Shown one piece after another: positions 52,283-64,000 of a DNA stretch of 64,000 nt. The stretch lies in NCBI GenBank assembly GCA_035297145.1, contig DATGZN010000019.1, positions 1 to 64,000 of the forward strand, given 5' to 3'. The stretch's first letter is position 1. The number at the start of each line of letters is the position of its first letter. The notes beneath the pieces are model-generated. The model was not told the origin of the DNA, did not search any database, and saw nothing but the letters and a program-made list of their open reading frames with translations. The position numbers were made by a program, and so were the translations under genes. Origin of the DNA: QHXW01 sp035297145. GTDB lineage: Bacteria; Acidobacteriota; Terriglobia; Bryobacterales; Bryobacteraceae.

Positions 52283-53953
52283 CTACCAGCTCAGTTCCAT
52301 CAGAGAAACAGCCTGACGCGGGAGCGAAAACCCCACGCTCGTCGAACCGCCTCGCACATCCACCCACCGCGGAGAGTCCAGTAGCTGCAACTGCCCGGCC
52401 GCTTCGAGTGTCGCGTACTGCTCAGGCGTCGGATGCTGCGGAGATCCCAAGGTCTTCCACGCTCTCCAAGCATTGCTGTGAGCCTCATCGATTCTGTAGT
52501 GCCGCACCAGCAGTCGCGTGGCCGCGGTCGGGCCGTCCGCTATCTCCAGCCTCACCCTAGCCTCGGGCGCTGGAACATCGTCGTCATGATAGTTCCATAC
52601 CAGCACGGAGATTCCCCGGTTCGAACGAACGGCGAGAGCATCCACGTCGGGACTGCCGCGGACGCCCTCCGCGAGTATTGTGTCGAGCTGTGCGCGGCCA
52701 CTGCTCTCGGTCTTCACGCGATCACCCCGCATCAACCCGGCCATGCGGAACACGTTCAACACCGGCTTGTCGATGCCGTTCGTCGCCAGCGTCCGAAAGC
52801 CATCGAAGTACGGCTGATCCTCGAACTCGAAGGCCCAGGTCAGCATGCCCTCGATGTTCGTCTGCCGCCGGTCGGCCAGCTCGAAAATATTCTTCATCAT
52901 TGCCGCCGTATACGACGCGTACAATGCGCCGTTGCGATAGGAGTTCTGCGGATAAACGCGCGCCGAGCAGGCGGCGCAGCCTTCCGGATCCGACTCGCTC
53001 AGCACGATCGGCAGCGTTCGAAACTTCGGAAACGCGCGCACGATCGCAAATCCTTCGTCGACGTCTTCGGCATGTTTCGCGATGCCCATGCGAACATGAC
53101 CATCCACCACCGTGGGCCGGCCTTTGGCGTGATACGTGATGAAGTCGAGCGGAGCGCCCGTTCCGCCGGTTCCGGAGTTGCCGCCGCGATCGCAGTGCTC
53201 GAGGAACTGGCGCAGGAATGCCGCGGCCTTCGCGCCCGATGGACCCGTGATGGCCGGCCCGCCGACCTTCGCCGATGGAAGCGCCCTCTTCACAGCCGCA
53301 GCCGCGTAGTCGTAGAGCTTGTCGTACTCTTCCGGAGTTCCGTGCCAATACGAGATATCGGGTTCGTTCCATACTTCCCAATACCAGGACTCCACCTGCT
53401 CCTTCCCGTACTTCTCGACGCTGTGCTTCACCCACTGGTAGACTAACTCGCCCCACTTGTTGTAATCCTTGGGCGGGAAAGTCCATCCGATCGAGTAATC
53501 CCGGTTCGCGGCGCCGGGTATCCAGGTCGGATGATACGGATCCGGCTTCGACGAGAGCGCCTGCGGCATGAAGCCAATCTCGACGAACGGCTTCGCGCCC
53601 GCCTGTAAGTACGTGTCGAAAATGCGGTCCGTGATCGTCCAGTCGTATACGGGCCTTCCCGACGCGTCCTCCGTGTAGGCATTCGTGGACCCCCACTTCA
53701 ACCCGGGCGTTCCGTCTCCGGTCGTCAGTATGAAGTGCGTGCGAATGTATACCGGCGCGCCGCTCAACGCCGCCAGTTCCCCCACGAGCTTGCGGCCGTT
53801 CTTCGTGTAGGTGTAGTTCGGCTCGTCGTAACCGAAATAGGCGTAGATCGGCTTGTATGGACCAACGGTCTGGGCGGCGTTGACGCGGATCGTCACCGTG
53901 TTCTGAGCCAGTCCGGTAGCTGCGGCCAACCGTAGAAACGAAATCAGTAGCAT
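52283..53953 (-). CDS. Exported GH39-type glycoside hydrolase
   Basis: A 556-residue enzyme with signal MLLISFLRLAAATGLAQ (start at 53953; a longer frame to 54067 lacks sense before the signal). The barrel shows AGAKPFVEIGFMPQALSS, the acid/base Glu in YWEVWNEPDISYW (NE), and the nucleophile Glu in IVLSESDPEG, as in GH39 beta-xylosidases. The GTPEEYDKLYDYAAAAVKRALP helix after the acid/base is also GH39-like. A C-terminal beta-sandwich (VLVWNYHDDD, VRLEIADGP) completes the fold. Likely removes xylose or related sugars from plant polysaccharides in the periplasm or outside. Single gene, facing the VOC gene in the same direction. Confidence 0.88.
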   Translation of the reverse strand: MLLISFLRLAAATGLAQNTVTIRVNAAQTVGPYKPIYAYFGYDEPNYTYTKNGRKLVGELAALSGAPVYIRTHFILTTGDGTPGLKWGSTNAYTEDASGRPVYDWTITDRIFDTYLQAGAKPFVEIGFMPQALSSKPDPYHPTWIPGAANRDYSIGWTFPPKDYNKWGELVYQWVKHSVEKYGKEQVESWYWEVWNEPDISYWHGTPEEYDKLYDYAAAAVKRALPSAKVGGPAITGPSGAKAAAFLRQFLEHCDRGGNSGTGGTGAPLDFITYHAKGRPTVVDGHVRMGIAKHAEDVDEGFAIVRAFPKFRTLPIVLSESDPEGCAACSARVYPQNSYRNGALYASYTAAMMKNIFELADRRQTNIEGMLTWAFEFEDQPYFDGFRTLATNGIDKPVLNVFRMAGLMRGDRVKTESSGRAQLDTILAEGVRGSPDVDALAVRSNRGISVLVWNYHDDDVPAPEARVRLEIADGPTAATRLLVRHYRIDEAHSNAWRAWKTLGSPQHPTPEQYATLEAAGQLQLLDSPRWVDVRGGSTSVGFSLPRQAVSLMELSW

Positions 53954-54184
53954 AGTGTTTAGAAGTTTCGCGGCGCGCGGAGAGTGGACGTCACCACGCC
54001 GTCCGGCACCAAGCGAACCAACTACCCTCACGGTCACGGGGGCCGCGATGATTGCTGTGATCCTCATGGCAGCCCATTATCCCGCCCACAGTGCTTCTGA
54101 GCTGGCCTCAAAACCGCTCGGGATGCCGATGACGAAAGTCTGCGGTCGATTTCCGAAATTCCGTTGCTTGTCCCGGAATTGGTT

Positions 54185-54574
54185 CTAAAACTGAGTCACG
54201 CTCAGAACGTTACCATCCGGGTCCTTGAACCACGCTACTCTGGCCCCGCTCGGAGACGTCCAGATGCCAAGTTCATCTTGCGGCATGCCCGGGTACCGCT
54301 CCAGTTTCACTCCCGCGGCCGCGAGTTCCCTGGCTGTCGCGGTGATATCGGGGACTTCCCAACCCAACACCGTATAAGGGGCCACCACAATCTCACGCAC
54401 GATAGTTACGCGCAGCATCGTGCCGTGCGCGTCGAACACCAGTGCGAAGGGCAGTTGCTCGGCTTCGAGGCGTAGGCCCAGAGTGTCGCGATAAAAAATC
54501 TTCGCGCGATCCGGATCACGTGTTGCTACGAATGCCATGATCTTGCGGGCGCCCAGCACGGAAGAGGTTGTCAT
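54185..54574 (-). CDS. VOC-family (glyoxalase/bleomycin-resistance fold) protein
   Basis: A 129-residue protein starting MTTSSVLGARKIMAFV. The first beta-alpha-beta module gives IMAFVATRDPDRAKIFYRDTL, the usual opening with Y and GLRLEAEQ; the second ends with GIWTSPSGARVAWFKDPDGN and VLSVTQF. The terminal DPDGNVLSV motif is the common end of VOC proteins, where a Glu metal ligand is often found; here Ser stands at that place. Function unknown. The start codon overlaps that of the divergent AraC gene (TCATGA). Confidence 0.85.
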   Translation of the reverse strand: MTTSSVLGARKIMAFVATRDPDRAKIFYRDTLGLRLEAEQLPFALVFDAHGTMLRVTIVREIVVAPYTVLGWEVPDITATARELAAAGVKLERYPGMPQDELGIWTSPSGARVAWFKDPDGNVLSVTQF

Positions 54575-55427
54575 GAACGTAGTATCCTCCGTTTCCGGTA
54601 ATGTCGCCGAGGCGATAAAACGCCATAATATATCTCTGATGCGACACAACGTTACCACCGGCTACGATCCGAAGCCGGGCGTCTCCGTTGCCACACTCTC
54701 TTATGAGTATCCGTCGGGCTATCGCGTGCTGGAGCACGCCCACGGCGCGGACCAGTTGATTTATGCTACCCGGGGCGTTATGGAGGTTTCTGTGGGGATG
54801 AGTCTTTGGCTGATACCGCCGCAGTTCGCCATCTGGATTCCGGGCCGAACCTGGCACAGCATTCGCATGCCGGGCGCTGTTTCCATGCGTACTCTATATC
54901 TGCGGCGGGGACTGGCCGCCCGAATGCCTGCCCGGTGCACGGTCCTTCACATTTCACCTCTGCTTCGGGAGCTCATCGTGGAAGCGGTTCACATGGGGCG
55001 GCTCCGATCGAGAAATCGTCTCCATTCCGCGCTCGGCGATTTGATCGTTTCGCGGTTAGAGAGCGCCTCACCAATTCCCACGTTCGTGACGATGCCGAAA
55101 GATCCCCGTGCGCTCGCCGTCGCGCAGATGCTGTTGGCGAACCTTGCCGCCACCTTGCCCTTGCGCGCTCTCTGCGCGAGCGCCGGCGCCAGCGTCAGGA
55201 CCATCGAGCGAGCTTTCCAGAGAGACCTGGGTCTGAACCTCGAGCAGTGGCGGAGGCAGGCGCGATTAATGAAGGCTGTGGAGCTTTTGGTCGCGCGGCG
55301 ATCCATCAAAGAAGTGGCTTTCGAAGTCGGTTATCGGCAGCCAAGCGCTTTCGTAGAGATGTTTCGCCAAAGTTTAGGGATGACTCCGAGGGCGTGGACG
55401 GTGACGCTCGAACAATCCAGCCGATAA
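54573..55427 (+). CDS. AraC-family regulator with cupin sensor domain
   Basis: A 284-residue regulator. The N-terminal cupin reads YRVLEHAHGADQLIYATRG, VSVGMSLWLIPPQFAIWIPG and RTWHSIRMPGAVSM. The C-terminal two-helix-turn-helix AraC domain has LPLRALCASAGASVRTIERAFQ and a second motif KEVAFEVGYRQPSAFVEMFRQ, then GMTPRAW. I start at 54573 behind GAAGAGG; the in-frame ATG at 54639 would leave a 64-base divergent promoter region and is a serious alternative. Cupin-AraC proteins of this branch (HTH_18 with AraC_binding) sense small molecules. It probably controls the divergent VOC gene. Confidence 0.87.
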   Translation: MNVVSSVSGNVAEAIKRHNISLMRHNVTTGYDPKPGVSVATLSYEYPSGYRVLEHAHGADQLIYATRGVMEVSVGMSLWLIPPQFAIWIPGRTWHSIRMPGAVSMRTLYLRRGLAARMPARCTVLHISPLLRELIVEAVHMGRLRSRNRLHSALGDLIVSRLESASPIPTFVTMPKDPRALAVAQMLLANLAATLPLRALCASAGASVRTIERAFQRDLGLNLEQWRRQARLMKAVELLVARRSIKEVAFEVGYRQPSAFVEMFRQSLGMTPRAWTVTLEQSSR

Positions 55428-55429
55428 AA

Positions 55430-55655
55430 CTACCTTGGTGCGATTTGCACCACCACCGTGCCAGCTTCGCTAGGCGATACAGAAAACTGGAATCGCTGAG
55501 TGTCTGGATTAAACGAGACGGCGCCCGCTGTTCCCGTTTGCGCCGTGACGACAGGAGGCTTGGGTGAGTAGCCTTGGATGACACGGCTTGTTTCCCCCGG
55601 AGCGAACACGATCGTCATTTCCACCACACCATCGTCGGCCACGTTTGTAATCCGC
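55430..55655 (-). pseudogene. Inverted 3' remnant of a secreted hydrolase-like gene
   Basis: On the minus strand the last about 75 codons translate as a beta-sandwich ending: ITNVADDGVVEMTIVFAPGE, VIQGYSPKPPVVTAQ, GAVSFNPDTQRFQFSVSP and GTVVVQIAPR. I see no start codon or coherent sequence upstream; beyond about 55655 the frame becomes unrelated. It looks like the C-terminal domain of the same acidobacterial protein family whose middle part lies inverted next to it (55702-56069). Assignment is from memory of the family pattern, so moderate. Confidence 0.5.
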
Positions 55656-55701
55656 TGCCGGCTCTGTGGACGCGGCGAGCTTACTCCGTGCGGTTCGCAG
55701 G

Positions 55702-56069
55702 CGCTAGCCGACTTCAATCTCTCCGATCCAGGCGAGTTTATGGATGAAATGGCGCAGTCAGCGGCGGAGCACGGGCTAACCATACAATACTGCTAGCCCC
55801 TGCCTCGCCTTTACCTCCAGAGCTCGAAATACAACAACATCACCACGATTCGCACCAGCCCCGACCGTTTCAGCCGCCGCTGGTGGGACCGCTTTCTCTA
55901 CGGGTCGAGATTAGCCAGCGCCATGGGAATCTGGCCCTGGGCCGATGTCTTTATGAGCACCGAAACCGGCAATCGGCTGCTGGCCACACTTTCCGCGGGG
56001 CCGGTGGGCTTGGGGGGCTCTCGGAATCCGCACCCGAGCGAATCAAACCGGCGGCAATTTTCTGGGTGA
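55702..56069 (+). pseudogene. Middle fragment of a glycosidase-like gene with in-frame stop
   Basis: A plus-strand frame reads LADFNLSDPGEFMDEMAQ and HGLTIQYC, then a TAG at 55793-55795, then in the same frame LPRLYLQSSKYNNITTIRTS and FLYGSRLASAMGIWPWADV, with FMSTETGNRLLATLSAGPVG after it. The continuity across the stop shows one gene damaged by a point mutation (TAG where an ATG or similar codon would restore it). The repeated aromatic and acidic residues and the barrel-like rhythm suggest a glycosidase-type barrel of an acidobacterial family I cannot name. It has no start and no proper end. Confidence 0.6.
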
Positions 56070-56220
56070 AATGACCCAGGCTAAGTGCCTTTAATCGTGC
56101 AATCTGCCCCGGTTTCGTAAGTCCCAAAATCACCGTCGGGTGCCCTCACCTCAGTGAAGGCCTGTAGTTAAAGTCCACTACCGTGCTTGGACTCCCAACT
56201 GCACACGGCAGGTTCTAGCC

Positions 56221-59797
<3,577 letters not shown>

Positions 59798-59805
<8 letters not shown>

Positions 59806-60787
59806 TCTCTCGACTAGCTATCTCGGACTGAAATTGCGGAGCCCGCTGGTGGCGTCGTCCAGCCCGCTCTGCAAGAGCGTCGACAACCTCTGCCGGCTGG
59901 AGGACGCCGGGGCGAGCGCCATCGTACTGCACTCGTTGTTTGAGGAGCAGATCAATCTGGAGGCGCACGAGCTGGACCGGTGGCTCGAGCCGAACGAAGG
60001 ATTCGCGGAGGCACAGTCATACCTGCCCGATCTGACGTCTTACAACATCGGGCCGGAAGGTTACGTGGAGCACATCGCCAGCGCCAAGAGGTCCGTGCGA
60101 ATTCCGGTGATCGGCAGCCTGAACGGTGTGTCTTCGGGCGGTTGGATCCGCTACGCCAGACTGATTGAACAGGCGGGCGCGGATGCGCTGGAATTGAATA
60201 TCTACTACCTGCCCACGAATCCCTCCTTGAACAGCTCCCAAGTGGAAATGATGCACACGGAGCTGGTTGAGGAAGTAAAGGGGAGCATTCGGATTCCGGT
60301 GGCAGTCAAGTTGGGGCCGTACTTCAGCGCCACGCCGAACATGATGATGAAGCTTGATCGTGCGGGCGCGAATGGTCTGGTGTTGTTCAATCGTTTTTAT
60401 CAGCCGGATTTCGATCTCGAGAATCTGGAAGTGATTCCGAACCTGGCTCTCAGCAATTCGTCCGAATTGTTGATGAGGCTCCACTGGGTGGCGGTCCTTT
60501 ATGGCCAGATCAAGGCAGACATGGCTATCACGGGCGGCGTCCACACGGCGGAGGATGTGGTGAAGTCGATGATGGCGGGCGCGAAGGTTGCGATGATGAC
60601 CTCGGCGCTGCTGCGGCACGGCATCACCTATCTGGCCGAGGTGAAGACGAAACTCGTGGAGTGGCTGGACGAACACGAGTACGAGTCGATTACCGAGATG
60701 CAAGGCAGCATGAGCCGGCGTGCGGTGGCCGATCCAGAAGCCTTCGAGCGCGCCAATTACATGCGCGTGCTGAGCAGCTACGTGTAA
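59798..60787 (+). CDS. Dihydroorotate dehydrogenase-like protein
   Basis: A 329-residue FMN-barrel protein. The start MPDLSTSYLGLKLRSPL follows AAGGAG and overlaps the nifJ stop by 8 bases. The DHOD-like barrel shows KLRSPLVASSSPLCKSVDNL, GADALELNIYYLPTNP (phosphate/orotate-side loop changed from the usual NxSCPN), VAVKLGPYFSATPNMMMKLDRAGANGLVLFNRF, and MAITGGVHTAEDVVKSMMAGAKVAMMTSALL (FMN phosphate site). It lacks the usual catalytic Cys/Ser loop, so it probably does not make orotate. The nifJ-DHOD-like pairing recurs in Bacteroidetes and other phyla, which suggests a shared redox job, perhaps electron handling with ferredoxin. Confidence 0.85.
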
Positions 60788-60921
60788 CCGCTTGTTGCGG
60801 TCGGGGCTCCGTCAAAGCGATTTCGGACTCAGGTGTACCTGCTGGGTACATCGGTGTGTACTCCCGCCACGGTCCTTACTCAATCTGCCTAAACAACACA
60901 GTTAGATTGAGCGCGTTCTGA

Positions 60922-60937
60922 TTGGCACGGCAGTTGC
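60922..60937 (+). promoter_or_regulatory. Sigma-54 promoter (-24/-12)
   Basis: TTGGCACG-GCAG-TTGC matches the RpoN consensus YTGGCACGrNNNTTGC at every defined position except the last W, which is G. The -12 C lies at 60937, so transcription should begin near 60948, 17 bases before the ATG of the FG-GAP gene. Expression then needs an enhancer-binding activator; its site would be upstream, in the 60788-60920 stretch or in the end of the DHOD-like gene. Confidence 0.65.
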
Positions 60938-60964
60938 GGCACGTCAGTCAGAAAGCGGGTCGAT

Positions 60965-63961
60965 ATGCGTGTTTCATGGCTAAGGTTCCTGGCCCAGTTC
61001 TCGATTACCGCTTTAGTCACCACCTGCGCATGGGCGCAACCAGGCTGCCCGGCGATCAACTTCCAAACCTCGGTCTTGGCGAATTCACGGCCCACCGATT
61101 TCTCGAATGTCTTTCTCGTAAGCCAGAGTGACGGATCGTACACGGGGTACGAGACGACCCAGGGCCCACCGTACACCGTCATCGCGACGACTCCGAACTA
61201 CCAGAAGCAATTGACCGCGTGTCTGCCGAGCCATGCTGCGCGGCCGCCGCTGGCTGCGCCGACCGGCACGGGTAACGTGCCTGGGGCGCCTTCGCAACCG
61301 CAGGCGTTCGCGCGGCTGAGTTCCGGCAATTATCTTGTGGTGAATCCCGATTTGAGCAAGCCGGGTTCTGTCAGCACGGTTGCGCTATTTGATCCGGAAC
61401 TGAATTTCATCTCACAAAGCCAATTGCCCGTGTTCGCCGGCTCCGCCATTCTGGCTGACGTCAATGGGGACGGGATTCCGGATCTGGTCGGGCTGACCGT
61501 GGTGGTGAACGGCAAGGAGCTTCAGGGAACAGCAACTCTCGTTATCCTTCTTGGTAAAGCGGATGGCAGTTTCGAATTTAAGGCGAGCCATCAGCTCATG
61601 GGTACCAACTTTAGTTCGGCAACGTTCGCCGTAGGGGATCTGAATGGCGATCACAAGCCGGATGTAGTTGTTGCCAGCCAGGGGTTTTTGAATTCTGGTG
61701 GTACGATCTCCGTTCTCCTGGGCAATGGCGACGGCACTTTTCAGCCTGAGCGAGTGGCCTATACCAGCGCCACTGCACCATACGCGGTGGCGATCGCCGA
61801 TTTGAATGGCGATGGAAAAGCAGACCTGGCGTTTACTCGGAGTGGCGGCCTGGGGGTTGCACTGGGGAATGGCGACGGCACATTCGCGACACCCGACACC
61901 TACCAGACCCTCGGCACGTTACCCAACGTTTACCCCACTCTCGCGATTGGCGATGTAAACGGCGATGGCATTCCGGACATCGTTACCAGCGGCGTCTCAA
62001 TCTTTTTCGGAGACGGAACGGGCAAATTTCCGAAGCGGCAGGATTACCTGGTTCCATACACTAACGGTGGAATTATTCTTACCGATGTTGACGGAGATGG
62101 TGGAATCGATATCGTCGAAGGGTCCGGCAATGCGCTCATATTTTCCCCGAGTTGGATCTTATTCGATCGCGGTGATGGAACCTACTTGGGACCAAAGGTT
62201 AGCCTGGCGGCGACATCGAACATTGCGGAAACGTTGGTGAGTGGTGATTTTGACAGCGACGGGATCCCAGATCTGGTGTCTCTCAACGGTTCCGGAACTG
62301 ATGTCTTGGCAGGGGATGGCGCCGGGCACTTCAGCTCGACGTATCGATATGACTTTAACTCAGGCACGCCGGGTGCACTGGCTTCTACGGCGGGTCTTGT
62401 GGTCGGGGACTTCAACAACGATGGTAAGCTCGACTTCGCGGCCGGGTATCAGACGAGTCCAGGTTCCGGGATAGTAGCGGTATTCTTCGGCCGCGGAGAC
62501 GGAACATTTCAGCAGCCCGTGAAAACCACAATACCTTCCGGCGCAGTGTCCCTGGCAACCGGCGACTTCAATGGAGATGGAAAGCTGGATCTCGCTGTTG
62601 TCACGCGAACTGGATTAGGCGCTTCGCAAGACGCCATTCTGATCCTCATCGGCAAAGGTGATGGGACGTTCTCGGCTCCCCTCTCATATCCGGCTGCGGC
62701 TGACGTCAGTTCGGTGGTCGTGGGCGATTTCAATAATGATGGAAAACCGGACTTGGCCGTGGTTAACACGTATGGGGGAACGGGGGACCCTTCCTCCACC
62801 ATCGGTTTCCTGTTAGGTAAAGGGGACGGCACCTTCACAACCGGGACGAGCATCCCAATCCCCGATCTGTTCGTGATCGCTGTTGGAGATCTTAACCATG
62901 ATGGAAAGCTCGATATCGCCGCGGGAACCACAGGCGGATTGACAATTTTCTTAGGTCGCGGTGATGGCACCTTCACAACGGGAGCCGTTTACTCGAATGT
63001 CGCGGGCAGTTCGGTATTGACCGATCTCAACGGAGACGGCAACCTGGACTTGCTTCTCGGCACGGCTTATCTTCCCGGCAACGGGGACGGCACTTTCCAG
63101 CCGCCTGTCCCGCTATTTGGCAATTCGAGCAGCTTTTATTCCCTCGGTGGTCCCCTGATTGCCGCCGATTTAAATCACGATAGCAAGATCGATCTTGTGG
63201 GGATAACGACGCTAGGTGTCGTGAGCTTTCTGAATATTTCCCAGCCTCAGCCGGCGGTGACGGTGGTATCGAGTGCGAGCTTTACGTTTGGGCCGGTAGC
63301 GCCGGAATCGTTGGCTACAGCTTTCGGCAACAACCTGGCGACGAGCAGGGCGACCGCTCCTCTTGGCCAGCCATTCCCGACCATGCTAGGCGGGAATACG
63401 GTGAACGTGCAGGATGCATCGGGTGCAACGCGGCCGGCGCAACTGCTTTATGTTTCGCCAGGGCAGGTGAATTTCGTAATTCCCGCGGGCACGAGCAACG
63501 GCGCCGCGACCGTGACGATCACAAACCCAGAAGCAACGAGCCGGGCACTGTCGGCGCAGGTGCAGATCGCGCCGGTAGAGCCCGCGATGTTCATGCTAAA
63601 TGCCAACGGGCTCGCGGCGGCTTATGCGACGCTGATGGCGCCAGGTCAGCAGCCGGCTTACGAGTCAGTGTTCATGCTGCAGAGCGGCAGTCCGGTGGCT
63701 GCGCCGTTCAGCCTGGGGACGACAAGTCAACAGGCGTACCTGACGCTATATGGAACCGGGTTCCGCAATGCGGGTGGAGTGACGGTGGAGATTCAAGGGC
63801 TGAACGCGCCGGTGAGTTCGTCAAGGCCGGTGAACGGGATCGATGGCCTGGATCAAGTGACGGTCATGCTGCCGCGGGCGCTTGCAGGAAGCGGCGATGT
63901 GAACATCGTGGTGACGGCGGCTGGACTTGCGGCGAATACGGTTCAGGTGACGATCCAGTAA
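60965..63961 (+). CDS. Secreted FG-GAP/VCBS-repeat protein with Solibacter C-terminal domain
   Basis: A 998-residue surface protein with signal FLAQFSITALVTTCAWAQ. Residues about 60-110 are a linker with Pro/Ala. From about 145 to 760 come at least twelve FG-GAP calcium-binding-like repeats, each with a DxNxDGxxDLxV core (VGDLNGDHKPDVVV, IADLNGDGKADLAF, IGDVNGDGIPDIVT, VGDFNNDGKLDFAA, TGDFNGDGKLDLAV), followed by a GNGDGTF turn, making an integrin-alpha-like propeller. The last about 230 residues are the Solibacter-type TIGR03437-like domain (LLYVSPGQVNFVIPAGTSNG, LYGTGFRNAGGVTVEIQG). Probably an exported adhesive or glycan-binding propeller. Preceded by a sigma-54 promoter. Its stop is at 63961, leaving 39 bases with no further feature. 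Confidence 0.9.
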   Translation: MRVSWLRFLAQFSITALVTTCAWAQPGCPAINFQTSVLANSRPTDFSNVFLVSQSDGSYTGYETTQGPPYTVIATTPNYQKQLTACLPSHAARPPLAAPTGTGNVPGAPSQPQAFARLSSGNYLVVNPDLSKPGSVSTVALFDPELNFISQSQLPVFAGSAILADVNGDGIPDLVGLTVVVNGKELQGTATLVILLGKADGSFEFKASHQLMGTNFSSATFAVGDLNGDHKPDVVVASQGFLNSGGTISVLLGNGDGTFQPERVAYTSATAPYAVAIADLNGDGKADLAFTRSGGLGVALGNGDGTFATPDTYQTLGTLPNVYPTLAIGDVNGDGIPDIVTSGVSIFFGDGTGKFPKRQDYLVPYTNGGIILTDVDGDGGIDIVEGSGNALIFSPSWILFDRGDGTYLGPKVSLAATSNIAETLVSGDFDSDGIPDLVSLNGSGTDVLAGDGAGHFSSTYRYDFNSGTPGALASTAGLVVGDFNNDGKLDFAAGYQTSPGSGIVAVFFGRGDGTFQQPVKTTIPSGAVSLATGDFNGDGKLDLAVVTRTGLGASQDAILILIGKGDGTFSAPLSYPAAADVSSVVVGDFNNDGKPDLAVVNTYGGTGDPSSTIGFLLGKGDGTFTTGTSIPIPDLFVIAVGDLNHDGKLDIAAGTTGGLTIFLGRGDGTFTTGAVYSNVAGSSVLTDLNGDGNLDLLLGTAYLPGNGDGTFQPPVPLFGNSSSFYSLGGPLIAADLNHDSKIDLVGITTLGVVSFLNISQPQPAVTVVSSASFTFGPVAPESLATAFGNNLATSRATAPLGQPFPTMLGGNTVNVQDASGATRPAQLLYVSPGQVNFVIPAGTSNGAATVTITNPEATSRALSAQVQIAPVEPAMFMLNANGLAAAYATLMAPGQQPAYESVFMLQSGSPVAAPFSLGTTSQQAYLTLYGTGFRNAGGVTVEIQGLNAPVSSSRPVNGIDGLDQVTVMLPRALAGSGDVNIVVTAAGLAANTVQVTIQ

Positions 63962-64000
63962 AATTGTGCGCTCGTCGACCGGCAAGTTCTAGAATAAAAA

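Overview
This is a high-GC bacterial chromosome segment. It reads as an Acidobacteriota genome of the Solibacter/Bryobacter type (order Bryobacterales). The support is family-level: two proteins end in the Solibacter-type C-terminal beta-sandwich domain (TIGR03437-like); there is a large Oar-like TonB-dependent receptor with a carboxypeptidase-regulatory N-terminal domain; there is a padR/orphan-permease (ADOP-like) remnant; and many secreted or Tat-exported sugar enzymes occur (Gfo/Idh/MocA, DUF1080, SMP-30, GH39, GH42). I see no rRNA, tRNA, CRISPR array, prophage or intact insertion sequence.

Layout. 1-8.5 kb: a tandem CCGAATTGCC-type repeat, a secreted protein, a DinB-like protein, the TonB receptor, an enolase-superfamily dehydratase and a small secreted protein. 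8.4-14 kb: a carbohydrate block with a DUF1080 protein, a TolB-propeller/SMP-30 fusion, a DUF1801 protein and a Tat-exported oxidoreductase. 13.8-20 kb: a sortilin-like BNR-propeller surface protein, a ChbG/YdjC deacetylase and a three-gene operon (secreted DUF1579-like protein, membrane protein, winged-helix regulator) behind a promoter covered by three operator half-sites. 20-29 kb: a radical SAM enzyme, a secreted barrel-like protein, an SDR, a HicB-like gene with a probable decayed hicA, a K+ channel, a DUF3500 protein and a MocR-type regulator. 29-38.7 kb: MsrA coupled to a cytochrome c/copper-monooxygenase-like/TPR protein, an M23 peptidase, an ABC-2 permease without an ATPase, a second oxidoreductase, a membrane-anchored protein and a FmdB zinc ribbon coupled to a penicillin acylase.

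38.9-44.8 kb is the most coherent metabolic unit: GH42-like glycosidase, ROK kinase, SIS isomerase-like protein, MFS transporter and exported PIG-L deacetylase, all on one strand with tiny gaps or overlaps. It looks like a complete route for taking up and processing an amino-sugar-containing glycan, but two of its enzymes have altered signature motifs. 44.9-48 kb is a stress operon (Hsp20, Lon, small Cys-rich membrane protein). 48-56 kb holds a PQQ-like propeller, a fatty acid desaturase, a GH39 enzyme, a divergent VOC/AraC pair and two decayed loci. 56-60.8 kb encodes pyruvate:ferredoxin oxidoreductase overlapping a dihydroorotate-dehydrogenase-like protein. The window ends with an FG-GAP-repeat surface protein behind a near-consensus sigma-54 promoter.

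Genome plasticity is the other theme. There is a family of about 104-bp intergenic elements with terminal inverted repeats (three full copies, one half copy), REP-like palindromes, a 38-bp orphan piece of a TonB receptor gene, a padR/permease deletion scar and a gene remnant whose 3' end lies inverted beside its middle part. No clear new defence or mobile system was found. The best candidates for new biology are the sugar operon, the three-half-site regulon and the terminal-inverted-repeat element family.
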